The notes: generated by a model not told the origin, from the letters alone. A DNA stretch of 64,000 nt from Marinomonas posidonica_A (GCF_043643765.1 NZ_JBHZSP010000013.1:45161-109160); one strand, 5' to 3'. Numbered from the stretch's first letter, positions 35,333 to 45,056 are shown. Program-made: numbers and translations.

Positions 35333-36583
35333 TCAGCTCAATGCTTCAATCATGGCTTGAGTGACTAAGGTAATGCCATCTTCGTTTCGGTAAAAACGCG
35401 CGCTATCTTGTTGTGGGTCTTCGCCAATAACGGTACCTTCAGGAATCTGGCAATCAGAATCCACCACCACCTTGTTCAAGCGACAATGACGACCTATGTC
35501 ACAGCGCGGCAAAATAACGCACTCATTTACATGAGAATACGAGTTCACGCGCACATTATTGAATAAAATAGATTGCTCCACGGTCGACCCAGAAACAATG
35601 CAACCCGCTGATACCACCGAGTTTAAGGCAGTACCAATGCGCTCTTCGTAGTTGTAATTAAACTTCGCTGCCGGCCGTTGATAGTGTGCGGTTCGAATTG
35701 GCCAATTCTCATCGTACAAATCCAACTCAGGTACAAGCTTAGTAAGATCCATATTGGCTTCCCAATAAGCTGTTAACGTCCCCACATCACGCCAATAAGC
35801 ATCTTGTGGATAATTTTCGTTCACCACCACACTATTGGAAAAATGATGCGCTTTAATATGGCTTCGACCAACAAAATAGGGAATTAAATCTTTGCCGAAG
35901 TCGTGGCTAGATTCTTTATCTTGCGCATCTGAACACAAGTTCTCAGATAAAAATTTGGTATTAAAGATATAAATCCCCATACTCGCCAAGGACACTTCAG
36001 GCTTACCAGGCATAGTTGGAGGATGGACGGGCTTCTCTTCAAAAGCGATGATATTGTCATCTTCATCTACGTGCATGATGCCAAACTGATGCGCTTCTTC
36101 CACTGGCACTTCAATGCAAGAAACCGTCACATCAGCACCACTTTCAAGGTGTTCTTTTAACATCAAGCTGTAATCTTGCTTGTAGACATGATCCCCCGCC
36201 AAGACCAATATGTATTCACTTTGTAAGTCTCTAATCATGGCCAAATTTTGATAAACAGCATCCGCTGTACCGCGATACCAATCACCTCCCGTTTGTTGTT
36301 GAGCCGGCCATAATTCAATGAACTCATTAAAGTCCGAGCGTAGAAAATTCCAGCCTCGTTGCACATGCTGATTCAATGTATGAGATCGATATTGAGTTAA
36401 TACCGCAATCCGTCGCATACCAGAATTGATGCAATTGGACAGAGGGAAATCGATGATTTTATACTTGCCAGCAATTGGCACAGCTGGCTTAGAGCGTTGA
36501 TCCGTTAACTGTTTTAACCTAGAACCACGCCCACCTGCTAAGATGATGGATATGGTTTTCATGCACGCTGTATTTAAGTCCAT
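35333..36583 (-). CDS. glgC: Glucose-1-phosphate adenylyltransferase (ADP-glucose pyrophosphorylase)
   Basis: GlgC makes ADP-glucose, the committed glycogen precursor. The 416-residue protein has ILAGGRGSRLKQLTDQRSKPAVP, the substrate-loop motifs WYRGTADAVYQN and VLAGDHVYKQDY, and a C-terminal beta-helix region with the allosteric site. It starts at the ATG at 36583 with AAGGG upstream; a later ATG at 36562 (MKTISI) is possible. It is divergent from glgA with 91 bp between. No branching, debranching or phosphorylase gene is in the window. Confidence 0.95.
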   Translation of the reverse strand: MDLNTACMKTISIILAGGRGSRLKQLTDQRSKPAVPIAGKYKIIDFPLSNCINSGMRRIAVLTQYRSHTLNQHVQRGWNFLRSDFNEFIELWPAQQQTGGDWYRGTADAVYQNLAMIRDLQSEYILVLAGDHVYKQDYSLMLKEHLESGADVTVSCIEVPVEEAHQFGIMHVDEDDNIIAFEEKPVHPPTMPGKPEVSLASMGIYIFNTKFLSENLCSDAQDKESSHDFGKDLIPYFVGRSHIKAHHFSNSVVVNENYPQDAYWRDVGTLTAYWEANMDLTKLVPELDLYDENWPIRTAHYQRPAAKFNYNYEERIGTALNSVVSAGCIVSGSTVEQSILFNNVRVNSYSHVNECVILPRCDIGRHCRLNKVVVDSDCQIPEGTVIGEDPQQDSARFYRNEDGITLVTQAMIEALS

Positions 36584-36674
36584 GTGAAGCCCTTTAAAGT
36601 GATAAATTACTCTCATCCAAACGTCAGTTAGGTATACTTCAAAAACCTACTACACAAAATAAAGACACCTAACC

Positions 36675-38105
36675 ATGAAAATACTTTTCGCAGCCTCGGA
36701 AATTTACCCATTGATCAAAACTGGAGGATTGGCTGATGTCGCAGGATCGTTACCGCTTGCTCTGCGAACAAAGGGTCATGACGTCAAGCTCATCATGCCA
36801 GCTTATCAAGGCATATTAGAAAAGGTAGCGCCTATTCAGAAGACTATCAACTTAGGCAACCCATTTGGTGTCGGGGATTTACGCATTCTTGAAACTCACA
36901 TACCGGAAAATGATACGCCCATTTGGTTAGTTCAATGTCAGGCACTTTATGAGAGAGAGGACGGCCCCTATGTGGATAAAAATGGCCAAGACTTCGAGGA
37001 TAATCATCTACGCTTTTGCGCCTTTTCTTGGGCGGCAGCCTACCTAGTCAGCAACAGTGAACTAACTGATTGGCAAGCTGATATTCTTCATCTTAATGAC
37101 TGGCAAACAGGATTTGCAGCGGCCTATTTAGAAAGCTGGGAAAACAAATCTGTCGCCGTCGTGACAACGGTTCACAACTTGCGCTACAACGGTAGTTTCG
37201 AGATGCATAAATTTGCCAGCACTCAGCTGTCTACAGAATTGCTCACGATGCAAGGCATGGAGTTCTATGGTCGATTTTCAGGCCTTAAAGCAGGCTTAGT
37301 CTATGCCGATGCCATTACCACCGTCAGCCCTTCTTACGCTCAAGAAATCCTCACACCAGAATATGGTGACGGTCTAGACGGCATTCTCAATGTCCTATCC
37401 GATAAACTCACAGGCATACTCAATGGTGTCGATTACAATGCTTGGAACCCAGAAATTGATCCCTTGATTCGCCAGACTTACAGTACTACGTCACTACAAC
37501 AGAAAACCACTAACAAACGGGCACTTTTAGCTGAAAACAATTTATCAACCGATCTAACGAAACCATTATTTGGTGTGGTGAGCCGACTTACAGAGCAGAA
37601 AGGCCTTGATCTAATCCTCGAAACACTGCCAACGATACTCGCTCAAGGCGCTCGTTTTGTCTTATTAGGATCAGGGGATAAAACCCTAGAACAAGGATTT
37701 ATGGCGCTACAACAGCAATTCCCAGAGCAAGTGGCTATTCGTATTGGTTATGACGAAGCCTATTCTCATCGCCTACAAGCTGGATTAGACGTACTCTTGA
37801 TTCCGTCTCGATTTGAACCTTGTGGTCTTACTCAGCTTTATGCCCTTAAATACGGCACATTACCTCTGGTTCGACAAACAGGTGGGTTGGCTGACACCGT
37901 TTTTGAAGAGGGAGAAAAAGCGAACGGCTTCCACTTTCAGGACGCCACAAGCGAGGCCTTACAAGCCTGTTTACAACGCTGTTTAGAAACGTATCATCAA
38001 CCAGCTATTTGGCATCAAAAACAAATTAACGCCATGCAGTATGACTACAGTTGGGACAAGGTGACTGACCAATGGATTGAATTATATTCGTCTTTAATTC
38101 AATAA
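36675..38105 (+). CDS. glgA: Glycogen synthase (ADP-glucose type)
   Basis: GlgA is a GT5 glycosyltransferase that extends alpha-1,4-glucan from ADP-glucose. The 476-residue protein has the ADP-glucose site KTGGLADVAGSLP at 15-27, HLNDWQTGF, TVHNLRYNG, and the C-terminal GT motif IPSRFEPCGLTQLYALKYGTLPLVRQTGGLADTV with its E-x7-E arrangement. The length matches E. coli GlgA (477). It is divergent from glgC and ends inside the binding-protein gene on the opposite strand by 12 bp. Confidence 0.96.
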   Translation: MKILFAASEIYPLIKTGGLADVAGSLPLALRTKGHDVKLIMPAYQGILEKVAPIQKTINLGNPFGVGDLRILETHIPENDTPIWLVQCQALYEREDGPYVDKNGQDFEDNHLRFCAFSWAAAYLVSNSELTDWQADILHLNDWQTGFAAAYLESWENKSVAVVTTVHNLRYNGSFEMHKFASTQLSTELLTMQGMEFYGRFSGLKAGLVYADAITTVSPSYAQEILTPEYGDGLDGILNVLSDKLTGILNGVDYNAWNPEIDPLIRQTYSTTSLQQKTTNKRALLAENNLSTDLTKPLFGVVSRLTEQKGLDLILETLPTILAQGARFVLLGSGDKTLEQGFMALQQQFPEQVAIRIGYDEAYSHRLQAGLDVLLIPSRFEPCGLTQLYALKYGTLPLVRQTGGLADTVFEEGEKANGFHFQDATSEALQACLQRCLETYHQPAIWHQKQINAMQYDYSWDKVTDQWIELYSSLIQ

Positions 38106-38921
38106 TGCCTGACGATTTTTAAGTGACCAAAGCGCCGCCCCATCAAGCAAGGCTTGCTCCATAAAGCCTTCTTGACTCATATCTCTCAAGGCAACGGCGA
38201 TTCGATGACGAAGGCTTGGAGTGTTACAAGCAGAGGCTTTTGACAAGGTCAGATATAAACCCTCGCTGCTAATATGAGGCTCAACAGCGTCTAGCTTTTC
38301 CGATAATCCTAGTAGTCCTGCGTATGCTTGAGCAGGGCTTTTTTCATAAAGCACATAATCAACACGATTCGTGGCCAACATTTTTAACGCTTGCGCTAAA
38401 CTGGCTACGGTCAAGATATTGAGATTGGCTTTGGCATAACGATCAAATTGCTCACCAAAGCTATTATTTATCACGGTAACGCCCCAACGGCCTTGTAAAT
38501 CTTCTTTCCTTTGGAAAGGAAACGGTGTCGCTTTACGTTGCCAAACCACGCTCTGGGTATACAAGAGAACTGGTGTAAAGTAATCCATGTAATCAGCTCG
38601 ATTACTGGTATAAAACGCGCCAGCCATCAGGTCTACACGACCAGCTTTAACTTCGCTTTGAGCCCTTGACCAAGGTCCCGCATGCTGCAATCGAATTGGC
38701 ACCTCAATACGACGACTTAATTCATCCATAATGATCCGATTGGCGCCTTGTAATTGAGTTGAATTCTGCTTGTCGCGCCATAAAAAAGGTGGATATTCTG
38801 AATTGCCTGTTGCGGTAAGTTCATTACAGGAAGCAAAATTCCCCCCTGCCGCCATACCGCATTGCGACAATGCCATCAACACAAAGCTAGACAAATAAGA
38901 TAAAACAGCACGTGACGTCAT
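38094..38921 (-). CDS. Periplasmic substrate-binding protein, amino-acid type (SBP_bac_3)
   Basis: This 275-residue protein has an N-terminal signal (about 25 residues, ending near MAAGG), then the family-3 solute-binding fold: YPPFLWRD, WSRAQSEVKAGRVDLMAGAFYTSNRADYMDYFTPVLLYTQSVVW, and a second lobe with VTVINNSFGEQFDRYAKANL. No permease or ATPase gene is adjacent, so it may serve a distant transporter or be a stand-alone sensor-type protein. Its 3' end overlaps glgA by 12 bp. The ligand is not predictable. Confidence 0.8.
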   Translation of the reverse strand: MTSRAVLSYLSSFVLMALSQCGMAAGGNFASCNELTATGNSEYPPFLWRDKQNSTQLQGANRIIMDELSRRIEVPIRLQHAGPWSRAQSEVKAGRVDLMAGAFYTSNRADYMDYFTPVLLYTQSVVWQRKATPFPFQRKEDLQGRWGVTVINNSFGEQFDRYAKANLNILTVASLAQALKMLATNRVDYVLYEKSPAQAYAGLLGLSEKLDAVEPHISSEGLYLTLSKASACNTPSLRHRIAVALRDMSQEGFMEQALLDGAALWSLKNRQALLN

Positions 38922-39057
38922 TCAAGACCAGCCTTATCAGGATTTTTTAGCAAGCTTGCCCCCTAACAAATGATAAAAACATATACACAACAATAGCTTA
39001 CTCTATGGTTATGACAAACAAAAAACAAGAGCAGTCAGATAGGTTTAGATTCATTTA

Positions 39058-41358
39058 TCAAAAAGGCCAAAAACAAGAACTGGATTTCTTCGGCTCTGTA
39101 CCAAGCACAAACGCCAATGACACTTTGTTGTCACAGCGATCTGCAGCCTTTTCAAACGAATCATTCAATACCTGAAAACGTCCCGCGCCAGAAGGTAAAT
39201 CGTTAGGAAGTGAAGTTGAATTTACATGACGCGTAAAATCAATCCAGACTTTTTGTGCACCACTGCTACCGGTAATACTAAGAGGGACATTCTCATCATC
39301 ACCAAGCCAAACTGTGGTTGAGTAATCCCCTGTAATGCCGATGTACCAACTGTCCTTTTGCTGGTTTGTGGTACCGGTTTTCGCAGCAAAGGTTAAATTC
39401 GGTAAGGCCGCTTTCGCCGCTCGGGCGGTACCAATTTCAGGCGTTTTGGTCATACCATCTAAGGTGACGGCCAGTATAGCGTCAGTAAAAGGCACATCAG
39501 TTTGCCGATTAAAGCGCTTAATCAAGCGATTATTTTGGTCCATGACCGCTAAGACAACGCCTAACTCACTACTTTTCCCTCGCGATGCGATCGGTTGGTA
39601 TAACCGTGACACTTCAAACGGTGACAACTCAAGAGCGCCCAGAGCCATTGCGGGGTGCATCGTAAAGGGTCGTTTCACCCCCAGCTGTCGTAAAGTGTCG
39701 CCCACTCGGTCAAAGCCAATTTGATTCGCTAAAGAAATCGTTGCTAAGTTATAAGACTTGGCCATGGCTTCATATAAGTGAACCTCACCATGAACCCGTC
39801 GGTCATAGTTCTCTGGTGCCCAAATATCCCCGCCAACCTTGAAACGTAAACGCTCGTCTTTAATTTTTGTCCACCAGGTATAACGCCCAGTAGCCAATGC
39901 TGACAAATACAAAGGGGGTTTCACTAGAGAGCCAATGGGGCGAACAGCACCAAGCGCACGATTAAAGCCAGTGTAATATTGATCACTTGAACCAACAATT
40001 GCTCGCACCTGTCCAGAAACACGATCAGTAACCACCATCGCCCCTTGCAACCCTAATAATTGACGATCACCACGTTCAAGATTCGCGACTTGGCGCTGCA
40101 TCGCTTGGCTAGCCGCACGTTGTGCTCGAATGTCTACCCCAGTGTAAATTTTTAAATTTTCCGTTGCCAAGGTATTTTCATCGAAATCTCGAGACAACTG
40201 CATGGCCACTAGGTCTAAATAATCACCGTACACTGAACGTTCACGCTTTTTATCAGCCAAACGAATTGGCTGCTTAATGAGACTCTGATAATCCGCTTGC
40301 GACAATCTTCCTTGTCGGTTCAAGACGGACAGTACCACATTACGTCGAGTTTTGGCCCGCTCGGGCGAGCGTTGGGGATTGTACAAAGAAGGCCCTTTCA
40401 CCATGCCTACCAGCAAAGCAAATTCATCAATGTTTAATTCGTTTAGTGGTCGACCAAAAAAATGCTGACTGGCCGCCGCAAAACCATGTAAGGCGCGATT
40501 GCCAATTTGTGCGAGATACACTTCGTTCATGTAAGCGGTTATGATGTCTTGTTTAGAGTAATGGAACTCTAACAATAAGCTCATTATGACTTCTGTGAGC
40601 TTACGGGTATAGGTTCGTTCTGAACTTAAGTACATGTTTTTGACAAGCTGCTGAGTCAGCGTAGACCCACCTTGTCGTCGTGAACCATGGGTTAAATTAA
40701 CCACCAAAGCTCGGGCAATACCGGTTAACGAAATTCCCCAATGCTGGTAGAAATCTTGGTCTTCGACGGCCACCAAAATATCTAACAAAGTTTGTGGGAT
40801 TTGATCATAGGTTAAAATCTGTCGGCTCTCCGTATTACCCCCATACAAAAAGCCAATACGCTGCGGCTCAATACGAGCTTCGTCTATGGCATCTCCATTC
40901 AAGGCATTAATTTGCAATTCCCCACGTTCAAAGGAAAAAATACGACGCTGACTGTCATGAAAGCCCTGATGATCAACATAAGAACGTAAATGCGCGCTGA
41001 CTTTAGTGCGACTTCGAGCTGCCCACCCGACTTTTTGACTGTTACGTCCAAATCGATAGCCGGTTTCTTCCAACAGGTTTTCTAGGTCAGCTTTTTTCCA
41101 CGGCGCACCGCTTTTGAGGATGATAGGCGCGCTGTAAACTTCTGATGGGACTTGCCATTTCTGCCCTTCAAAACGGCTAACGACTTGTCCGTTAAGCCAC
41201 CATACCCAAATAGAAAAAGGCACACTGGCGAAGAGTGCGAAAAGACATCCCCATTTGAACATCCCGCGAAAGACACGCTTCAGGACAGAGGGCTGAGTGT
41301 TTTTTTTACGTTTCGTCGAGGACTTACGCGTTGGTTTTTTGGAAGTTTTCTTGGCCAT
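39058..41358 (-). CDS. mrcB: Penicillin-binding protein 1B (bifunctional transglycosylase/transpeptidase)
   Basis: PBP1b polymerises and cross-links peptidoglycan at the inner membrane. The 766-residue protein has a very basic cytoplasmic start (KKTSKKPTRKSSTKRKK), one membrane anchor (about 38-58), a UvrB-domain-2-like insert, the GT51 motifs EDQDFYQHWG and RRQGGSTLTQQLVKNMYL, and transpeptidase motifs SLVK, SYN and KTGTTN. The ATG at 41358 is chosen; an upstream in-frame TTG at 41391 is less likely. Neither has a strong ribosome site. Confidence 0.93.
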   Translation of the reverse strand: MAKKTSKKPTRKSSTKRKKNTQPSVLKRVFRGMFKWGCLFALFASVPFSIWVWWLNGQVVSRFEGQKWQVPSEVYSAPIILKSGAPWKKADLENLLEETGYRFGRNSQKVGWAARSRTKVSAHLRSYVDHQGFHDSQRRIFSFERGELQINALNGDAIDEARIEPQRIGFLYGGNTESRQILTYDQIPQTLLDILVAVEDQDFYQHWGISLTGIARALVVNLTHGSRRQGGSTLTQQLVKNMYLSSERTYTRKLTEVIMSLLLEFHYSKQDIITAYMNEVYLAQIGNRALHGFAAASQHFFGRPLNELNIDEFALLVGMVKGPSLYNPQRSPERAKTRRNVVLSVLNRQGRLSQADYQSLIKQPIRLADKKRERSVYGDYLDLVAMQLSRDFDENTLATENLKIYTGVDIRAQRAASQAMQRQVANLERGDRQLLGLQGAMVVTDRVSGQVRAIVGSSDQYYTGFNRALGAVRPIGSLVKPPLYLSALATGRYTWWTKIKDERLRFKVGGDIWAPENYDRRVHGEVHLYEAMAKSYNLATISLANQIGFDRVGDTLRQLGVKRPFTMHPAMALGALELSPFEVSRLYQPIASRGKSSELGVVLAVMDQNNRLIKRFNRQTDVPFTDAILAVTLDGMTKTPEIGTARAAKAALPNLTFAAKTGTTNQQKDSWYIGITGDYSTTVWLGDDENVPLSITGSSGAQKVWIDFTRHVNSTSLPNDLPSGAGRFQVLNDSFEKAADRCDNKVSLAFVLGTEPKKSSSCFWPF

Positions 41359-41586
41359 GGGTCGCAAGTATAGGGAGCAAAGCTTGGGCAAGCAACGCTG
41401 AAAAATAAACTAACTCAATTCTTGCATATTGACTCAATTAACTTACCGAATTAGAGTCTTCCTACGCAGAAAATAGATTGAGCTGGCATTTCGCTGCGTA
41501 TTTTTGTTTCAGTTGGTGGTAAATAGAAGCTTGGCTTCCGTTTATTTTAGTCATTCTAATCATTATAAAAATAGTACGGTCATCAC

Positions 41587-41913
41587 GTGTTTCAGAAGCA
41601 TCTAATACCTAATGCGCAAGACCTACCCGAAGGAAAGGCGCTAACACTAAAAATTGAAAATTACGATTTCTTAGTCACTCGCCAAAAAGGCGAAATTGTG
41701 GCCTACGAAAATCGCTGTCCACACCAAAACAAGCCATTACATTGGTCTGATCAAGAGGTTGTCGCCGATGAAGATTATTTAAAATGTCATCATCATGGTG
41801 CTCTTTTTTCCCCATTGGATGGCACTTGTATAACCGGCCCTTGTCAAGGTAGCCATTTGAAAAAAGCCACGGTTGGCATTGAGCAAGGTAATTGCTATTT
41901 ACTTTTGGCTTAA
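41587..41913 (+). CDS. Rieske [2Fe-2S] ferredoxin-like protein
   Basis: This is a 108-residue single-domain Rieske protein. The cluster ligands are visible as ENRCPHQNKPL (Cys-x-His) and LKCHHHGALFSPLDG (Cys-x2-His). Such small Rieske proteins act as electron carriers or as components of oxygenases and nitrite-reductase-like enzymes; no partner enzyme is nearby. The start is a GTG at 41587 with no clear ribosome site and a TATAAA element only about 20 bp upstream, so the leader would be very short. It precedes modA by 42 bp. Confidence 0.85.
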   Translation: MFQKHLIPNAQDLPEGKALTLKIENYDFLVTRQKGEIVAYENRCPHQNKPLHWSDQEVVADEDYLKCHHHGALFSPLDGTCITGPCQGSHLKKATVGIEQGNCYLLLA

Positions 41914-41929
41914 GGGTTTTCTTAAGCCA
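41906..41929 (+). other. Hairpin between the Rieske gene and modA
   Basis: TGGCTTAAG and CTTAAGCCA form a perfect 9-bp stem with loop GGTTTT, spanning the Rieske stop codon. There is no following T run, so it is not a clear terminator. It may be an mRNA-stability or processing element between the two genes. Confidence 0.45.
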
Positions 41930-41955
41930 GCACGCCGCAGGGATAACGAAGCAAG

Positions 41956-42744
41956 ATGAAAAGCGACTCTACTATGACCATCAAGCTTAGCCCCTGTGTT
42001 TTCAAAGTCTGTCTCATATTTGCTCTTTTAATCCTTGTCTATCTGCCTTCAACGGTTAAGGCTCAGACCCTTAAACTTGCTGTGGCGTCAAATTTCATTA
42101 ATCCCATCAAGGTCATTGCGGAAGATTTCCGACAGGAGACAGGGCAAAACTTAAGTTTATCCTTTGGCTCTTCTGGGAAATTATTCGCGCAAATACAACA
42201 CCTTGCACCTTATGATGTGTTTCTTTCAGCCGATGTTCAAAAGCCTCAAATATTAATAAATAAAGGATTAGCGAAAGCTGACAGCTTTGCGGTTTATGCC
42301 AAAGGCAAACTGGCTTTATGGGCACCGTCCTCTCTCATCACGGGCGACATCACTGAGGCATTAAGCATGGCAAACAAAATTGCCATTGCGAATCCTAAAC
42401 TGGCCCCATATGGAAAAGCGGCGCAACAAAGTTTGCAACACTTAGGCATCTGGTCATTGATCGAACACAAACTCATCACTGGAGAGAACATTGGTCAGAC
42501 TTATCAATTTGTCCGTTCTGGAAATGTGGCATACGGTTTTGTCGCGTTATCACAAACCCTGAAAGACAGTTCACTAGGCCACATAGTGCCCATTCCAGAA
42601 ACCTTTCATGAACCGATTCTTCAAGCCGGTGTCATCCTATCCCATTCAGACAAACTTTCCTTAGCGCGAGATTTCATGACATTTTTACTGAGGGCAGATA
42701 CACAAGCAAAGCTACAGTCATTTGGCTATAACAGTGCGTACTAA
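41956..42744 (+). CDS. modA: Molybdate ABC transporter, periplasmic binding protein
   Basis: ModA binds molybdate or tungstate. The 262-residue protein has a signal peptide cleaved near STVKA-Q, then LAVASNFINPIKVIAEDF and GSSGKLFAQIQ, the oxyanion-binding segments. YDVFLSADVQKPQIL and IANPKLAPYGKAA follow. A second in-frame ATG at 41974 gives a more compact signal peptide. It is followed by modB after 6 bp. Confidence 0.93.
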   Translation: MKSDSTMTIKLSPCVFKVCLIFALLILVYLPSTVKAQTLKLAVASNFINPIKVIAEDFRQETGQNLSLSFGSSGKLFAQIQHLAPYDVFLSADVQKPQILINKGLAKADSFAVYAKGKLALWAPSSLITGDITEALSMANKIAIANPKLAPYGKAAQQSLQHLGIWSLIEHKLITGENIGQTYQFVRSGNVAYGFVALSQTLKDSSLGHIVPIPETFHEPILQAGVILSHSDKLSLARDFMTFLLRADTQAKLQSFGYNSAY

Positions 42745-42750
42745 TACCTT

Positions 42751-43449
42751 ATGATGAACTTTAGCCCAGCCGATCTAACTGCCATCTGGCTCACTTTAAA
42801 GTTGGCCAGCATAGTTACCATGCTCTTGCTGATATTCTGTACCCCTATCGCTTGGTGGTTAGCACGAACACACTCTATTTTAAAAGCACCAATCAACGCT
42901 TTAATCACCATGCCATTAGTACTACCACCTACCGTATTGGGTTTTTATTTGCTCATATTTCTAAGCCCAAACAGTACATTAGGCAAAATCTTATCTGATT
43001 TAGGCGTTGCCTCCTTGCCATTTAGCTTTGCAGGCCTTGTCGTCGCGTCTATGTTGTACTCTCTACCTTTTGTCATGCAGCCACTGCAAAATACCTTTGT
43101 TAGTCTTAACGACAAGCATCTGGACGCTGCAGCCACTCTCGGTGCTTCGCCAATGGACCGATTCTTCTCCGTTGTCATACCACTGTCGAAACCAGGATTT
43201 ATAAGCGCTGCGGTATTGGGATTTGCCCATACAGTAGGAGAGTTTGGCGTTGTCTTGATGATCGGCGGTAATATCCCAGGTGAAACCAAGGTCATTTCCG
43301 TGCAAATTTATGATCATGTTGAGGCATTAGAATACCCACAAGCACACACCTTATCTCTAATAATGATGGCTTTTGCGTTTCTCGTCTTATGTCTGCTCTA
43401 CTTTGCTCAAAGAAACACACATGAGCAACATAAAAAAGGAATCTGGTGA
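42751..43449 (+). CDS. modB: Molybdate ABC transporter, permease
   Basis: ModB is the inner-membrane channel subunit. The 232-residue protein has about five to six transmembrane segments and the ABC permease EAA loop LDAAATLGASPMDRFFSVVIPLSKPGF. FAHTVGEFGVVLMIGGNIPGET is typical of ModB. Two ATG codons in a row start the gene. Its stop overlaps the modC start (TGATG), so the two are coupled. Confidence 0.95.
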   Translation: MMNFSPADLTAIWLTLKLASIVTMLLLIFCTPIAWWLARTHSILKAPINALITMPLVLPPTVLGFYLLIFLSPNSTLGKILSDLGVASLPFSFAGLVVASMLYSLPFVMQPLQNTFVSLNDKHLDAAATLGASPMDRFFSVVIPLSKPGFISAAVLGFAHTVGEFGVVLMIGGNIPGETKVISVQIYDHVEALEYPQAHTLSLIMMAFAFLVLCLLYFAQRNTHEQHKKGIW

Positions 43450-44540
43450 TGACTCAGTCGGGCTTGAAGATTCAGTTTAATCAAGTAAAACGCCCCTCCT
43501 CAGACTTTGCCTTAGAGTTAAATGTTCAACTCGAACCTTCAGGTGTGACTGCGTTGTTCGGGCCTTCTGGCTCGGGGAAAACAACATTATTACGCTGTAT
43601 TGCAGGCCTCCAGCCTAACATCCAAGGCCATTTGGAATATGCTGGGCAGACTTGGCAAGATGATCAAACCTTTTTGCCGACACACCAAAGGCCGATTGGT
43701 TTCGTTTTTCAAGATACTAGCCTATTTCCTCACCTCACCGTACAGCAAAATCTCCACTTTGCTATCAAGCGAGCGAAACAAAAAAAACAACGCTTTGACT
43801 ATCAAGATGTGTTGTCTCTAATGAACCTCAAACCTTTACTAGAACGTTATCCAAATCAAATATCAGGTGGGGAGGCGCAACGAGTTGCTATTGCTCGTGC
43901 CATGTTGTCACAACCTAGTATACTGTTGATGGATGAGCCTTTATCGGCGTTGGACAACCGTCTAAAGCAAGACATCTTGCCTTACCTAGAAAAAGTCTGC
44001 CTAGCGACAGATATCCCAATTTTATACGTTAGCCATTCTCTAGATGAGGTCAGTCGATTAGCGAATCATATTTTAGTGATAGAGCAAGGGAAATTGGTGG
44101 AGTCAGGTAAAGCATCAGACCTACTTAGTCAATTAGACTCCTCCTTTGCCAATCACCAAGATGCCAGTGTATTGATCTCTGGAAAGGTCATCGAGCAAAA
44201 TGCCGACTGGCAGCTATCGACGATTCGTCTTGGTCGCCAGTCGATTGTATTTGCACAAGGAGACGAGGTACTAGGAGAAACGGTTAGGTTGAGAATTCAA
44301 GCCAGAGACGTTAGTTTGAGCTTAACCCATTCGGATCAATCCAGCATTCTGAACCGCCTCTCTGCCGTCATTGATGACCTCCAACAGGAAGCCAATAACC
44401 CTAGCATGACCCAAGTAAGGTTGTTGATTGACGATACCCCTATAGTGTCCAGAATTACCAGTTTTTCAGCTCAAAAATTAGGTTTGTCTATCGGTATGTC
44501 AGTGATCGCTCAAATTAAATCTGTTGCCTTATGTCGCTAA
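43449..44540 (+). CDS. modC: Molybdate ABC transporter, ATP-binding protein
   Basis: ModC powers molybdate uptake. The 363-residue protein carries Walker A GPSGSGKTTLLR, the Q-loop FVFQDTSLFPHLTV, the signature ISGGEAQRVAIARA, Walker B ILLMDEPLSALD and the H-switch HSLDEV. A C-terminal MOP/TOBE domain (about 295-360, RLSAVIDDLQQEA) for molybdate regulation follows. A GTG one codon upstream (43446) could also start. No ModE gene or recognisable ModE box is in the window. Confidence 0.95.
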   Translation: MTQSGLKIQFNQVKRPSSDFALELNVQLEPSGVTALFGPSGSGKTTLLRCIAGLQPNIQGHLEYAGQTWQDDQTFLPTHQRPIGFVFQDTSLFPHLTVQQNLHFAIKRAKQKKQRFDYQDVLSLMNLKPLLERYPNQISGGEAQRVAIARAMLSQPSILLMDEPLSALDNRLKQDILPYLEKVCLATDIPILYVSHSLDEVSRLANHILVIEQGKLVESGKASDLLSQLDSSFANHQDASVLISGKVIEQNADWQLSTIRLGRQSIVFAQGDEVLGETVRLRIQARDVSLSLTHSDQSSILNRLSAVIDDLQQEANNPSMTQVRLLIDDTPIVSRITSFSAQKLGLSIGMSVIAQIKSVALCR

Positions 44541-44546
44541 ATTGTC

Positions 44547-44996
44547 TCAGGCTTTGGCCAAAAAAGCCGTCAAGCGACGTTTAATTACCAAGGACATCAA
44601 AATAGAGAAAACAATCCCCATAGGCAATGCGGCTAGGAAAGTCGTCCCCCATTGCTTAATAAAAACTTCTATTGCCAACCAACCGTGCAAATTGATTGTT
44701 GTAACAACCGCCATAATGGATTCCATAATCAGCGCCATAATCAAACCGAATACAAGATCTTGTTTCAGCTTAGATAAGTTAGGCAAAGTACCATCCACCA
44801 AATGATGTACCAAATAGGAAATCACACCACCAATTGGCGCAATGCACAACACGCACAAAGCAAAGGTTGATAACCAAGAAATCATAAAGCCATCACCAAA
44901 ACCCAGATTACGCCAGGTCATGACAAAAGTAAGTGTGCCCCCTATAACCGTAACTAAACTGGCAATGATGGCAATTTTTTGAAGCATTTTTGACAT
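44547..44996 (-). CDS. DUF2798 membrane protein (two copies of the domain)
   Basis: This 149-residue protein has four predicted transmembrane helices arranged as two similar halves (about 1-70 and 80-149), each with two helices. The layout and residues match tandem DUF2798 domains. The function of the family is unknown. It is divergent from a MarR-type regulator, and the shared 111-bp gap before that gene's start carries two near-identical palindromes over its promoter, so MarR control is likely. GAGAG precedes the ATG. Confidence 0.8.
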   Translation of the reverse strand: MSKMLQKIAIIASLVTVIGGTLTFVMTWRNLGFGDGFMISWLSTFALCVLCIAPIGGVISYLVHHLVDGTLPNLSKLKQDLVFGLIMALIMESIMAVVTTINLHGWLAIEVFIKQWGTTFLAALPMGIVFSILMSLVIKRRLTAFLAKA

Positions 44997-45024
44997 AAGT
45001 ATTCTCTCAGGGAAATTTTAGTTG

Positions 45025-45052
45025 TTTACTCGGAAAAAGTGGTTGATAATGT
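45025..45052 (+). promoter_or_regulatory. Predicted promoter of the MarR gene
   Basis: TTTACT and TAATGT are separated by 16 bp. The -10 lies inside the first MarR-type palindrome (45042-45056), which would allow autorepression. The match to consensus is moderate. Confidence 0.45.
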
Positions 45053-45056
45053 CAAT
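45042..45056. promoter_or_regulatory. Putative MarR operator 1
   Basis: GTTGATAATGTCAAT is an imperfect palindrome and nearly the same as operator 2 (shared GTTGA at the left and TGTCAA at the right). It overlaps the predicted -10 of the MarR gene. Confidence 0.5.
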
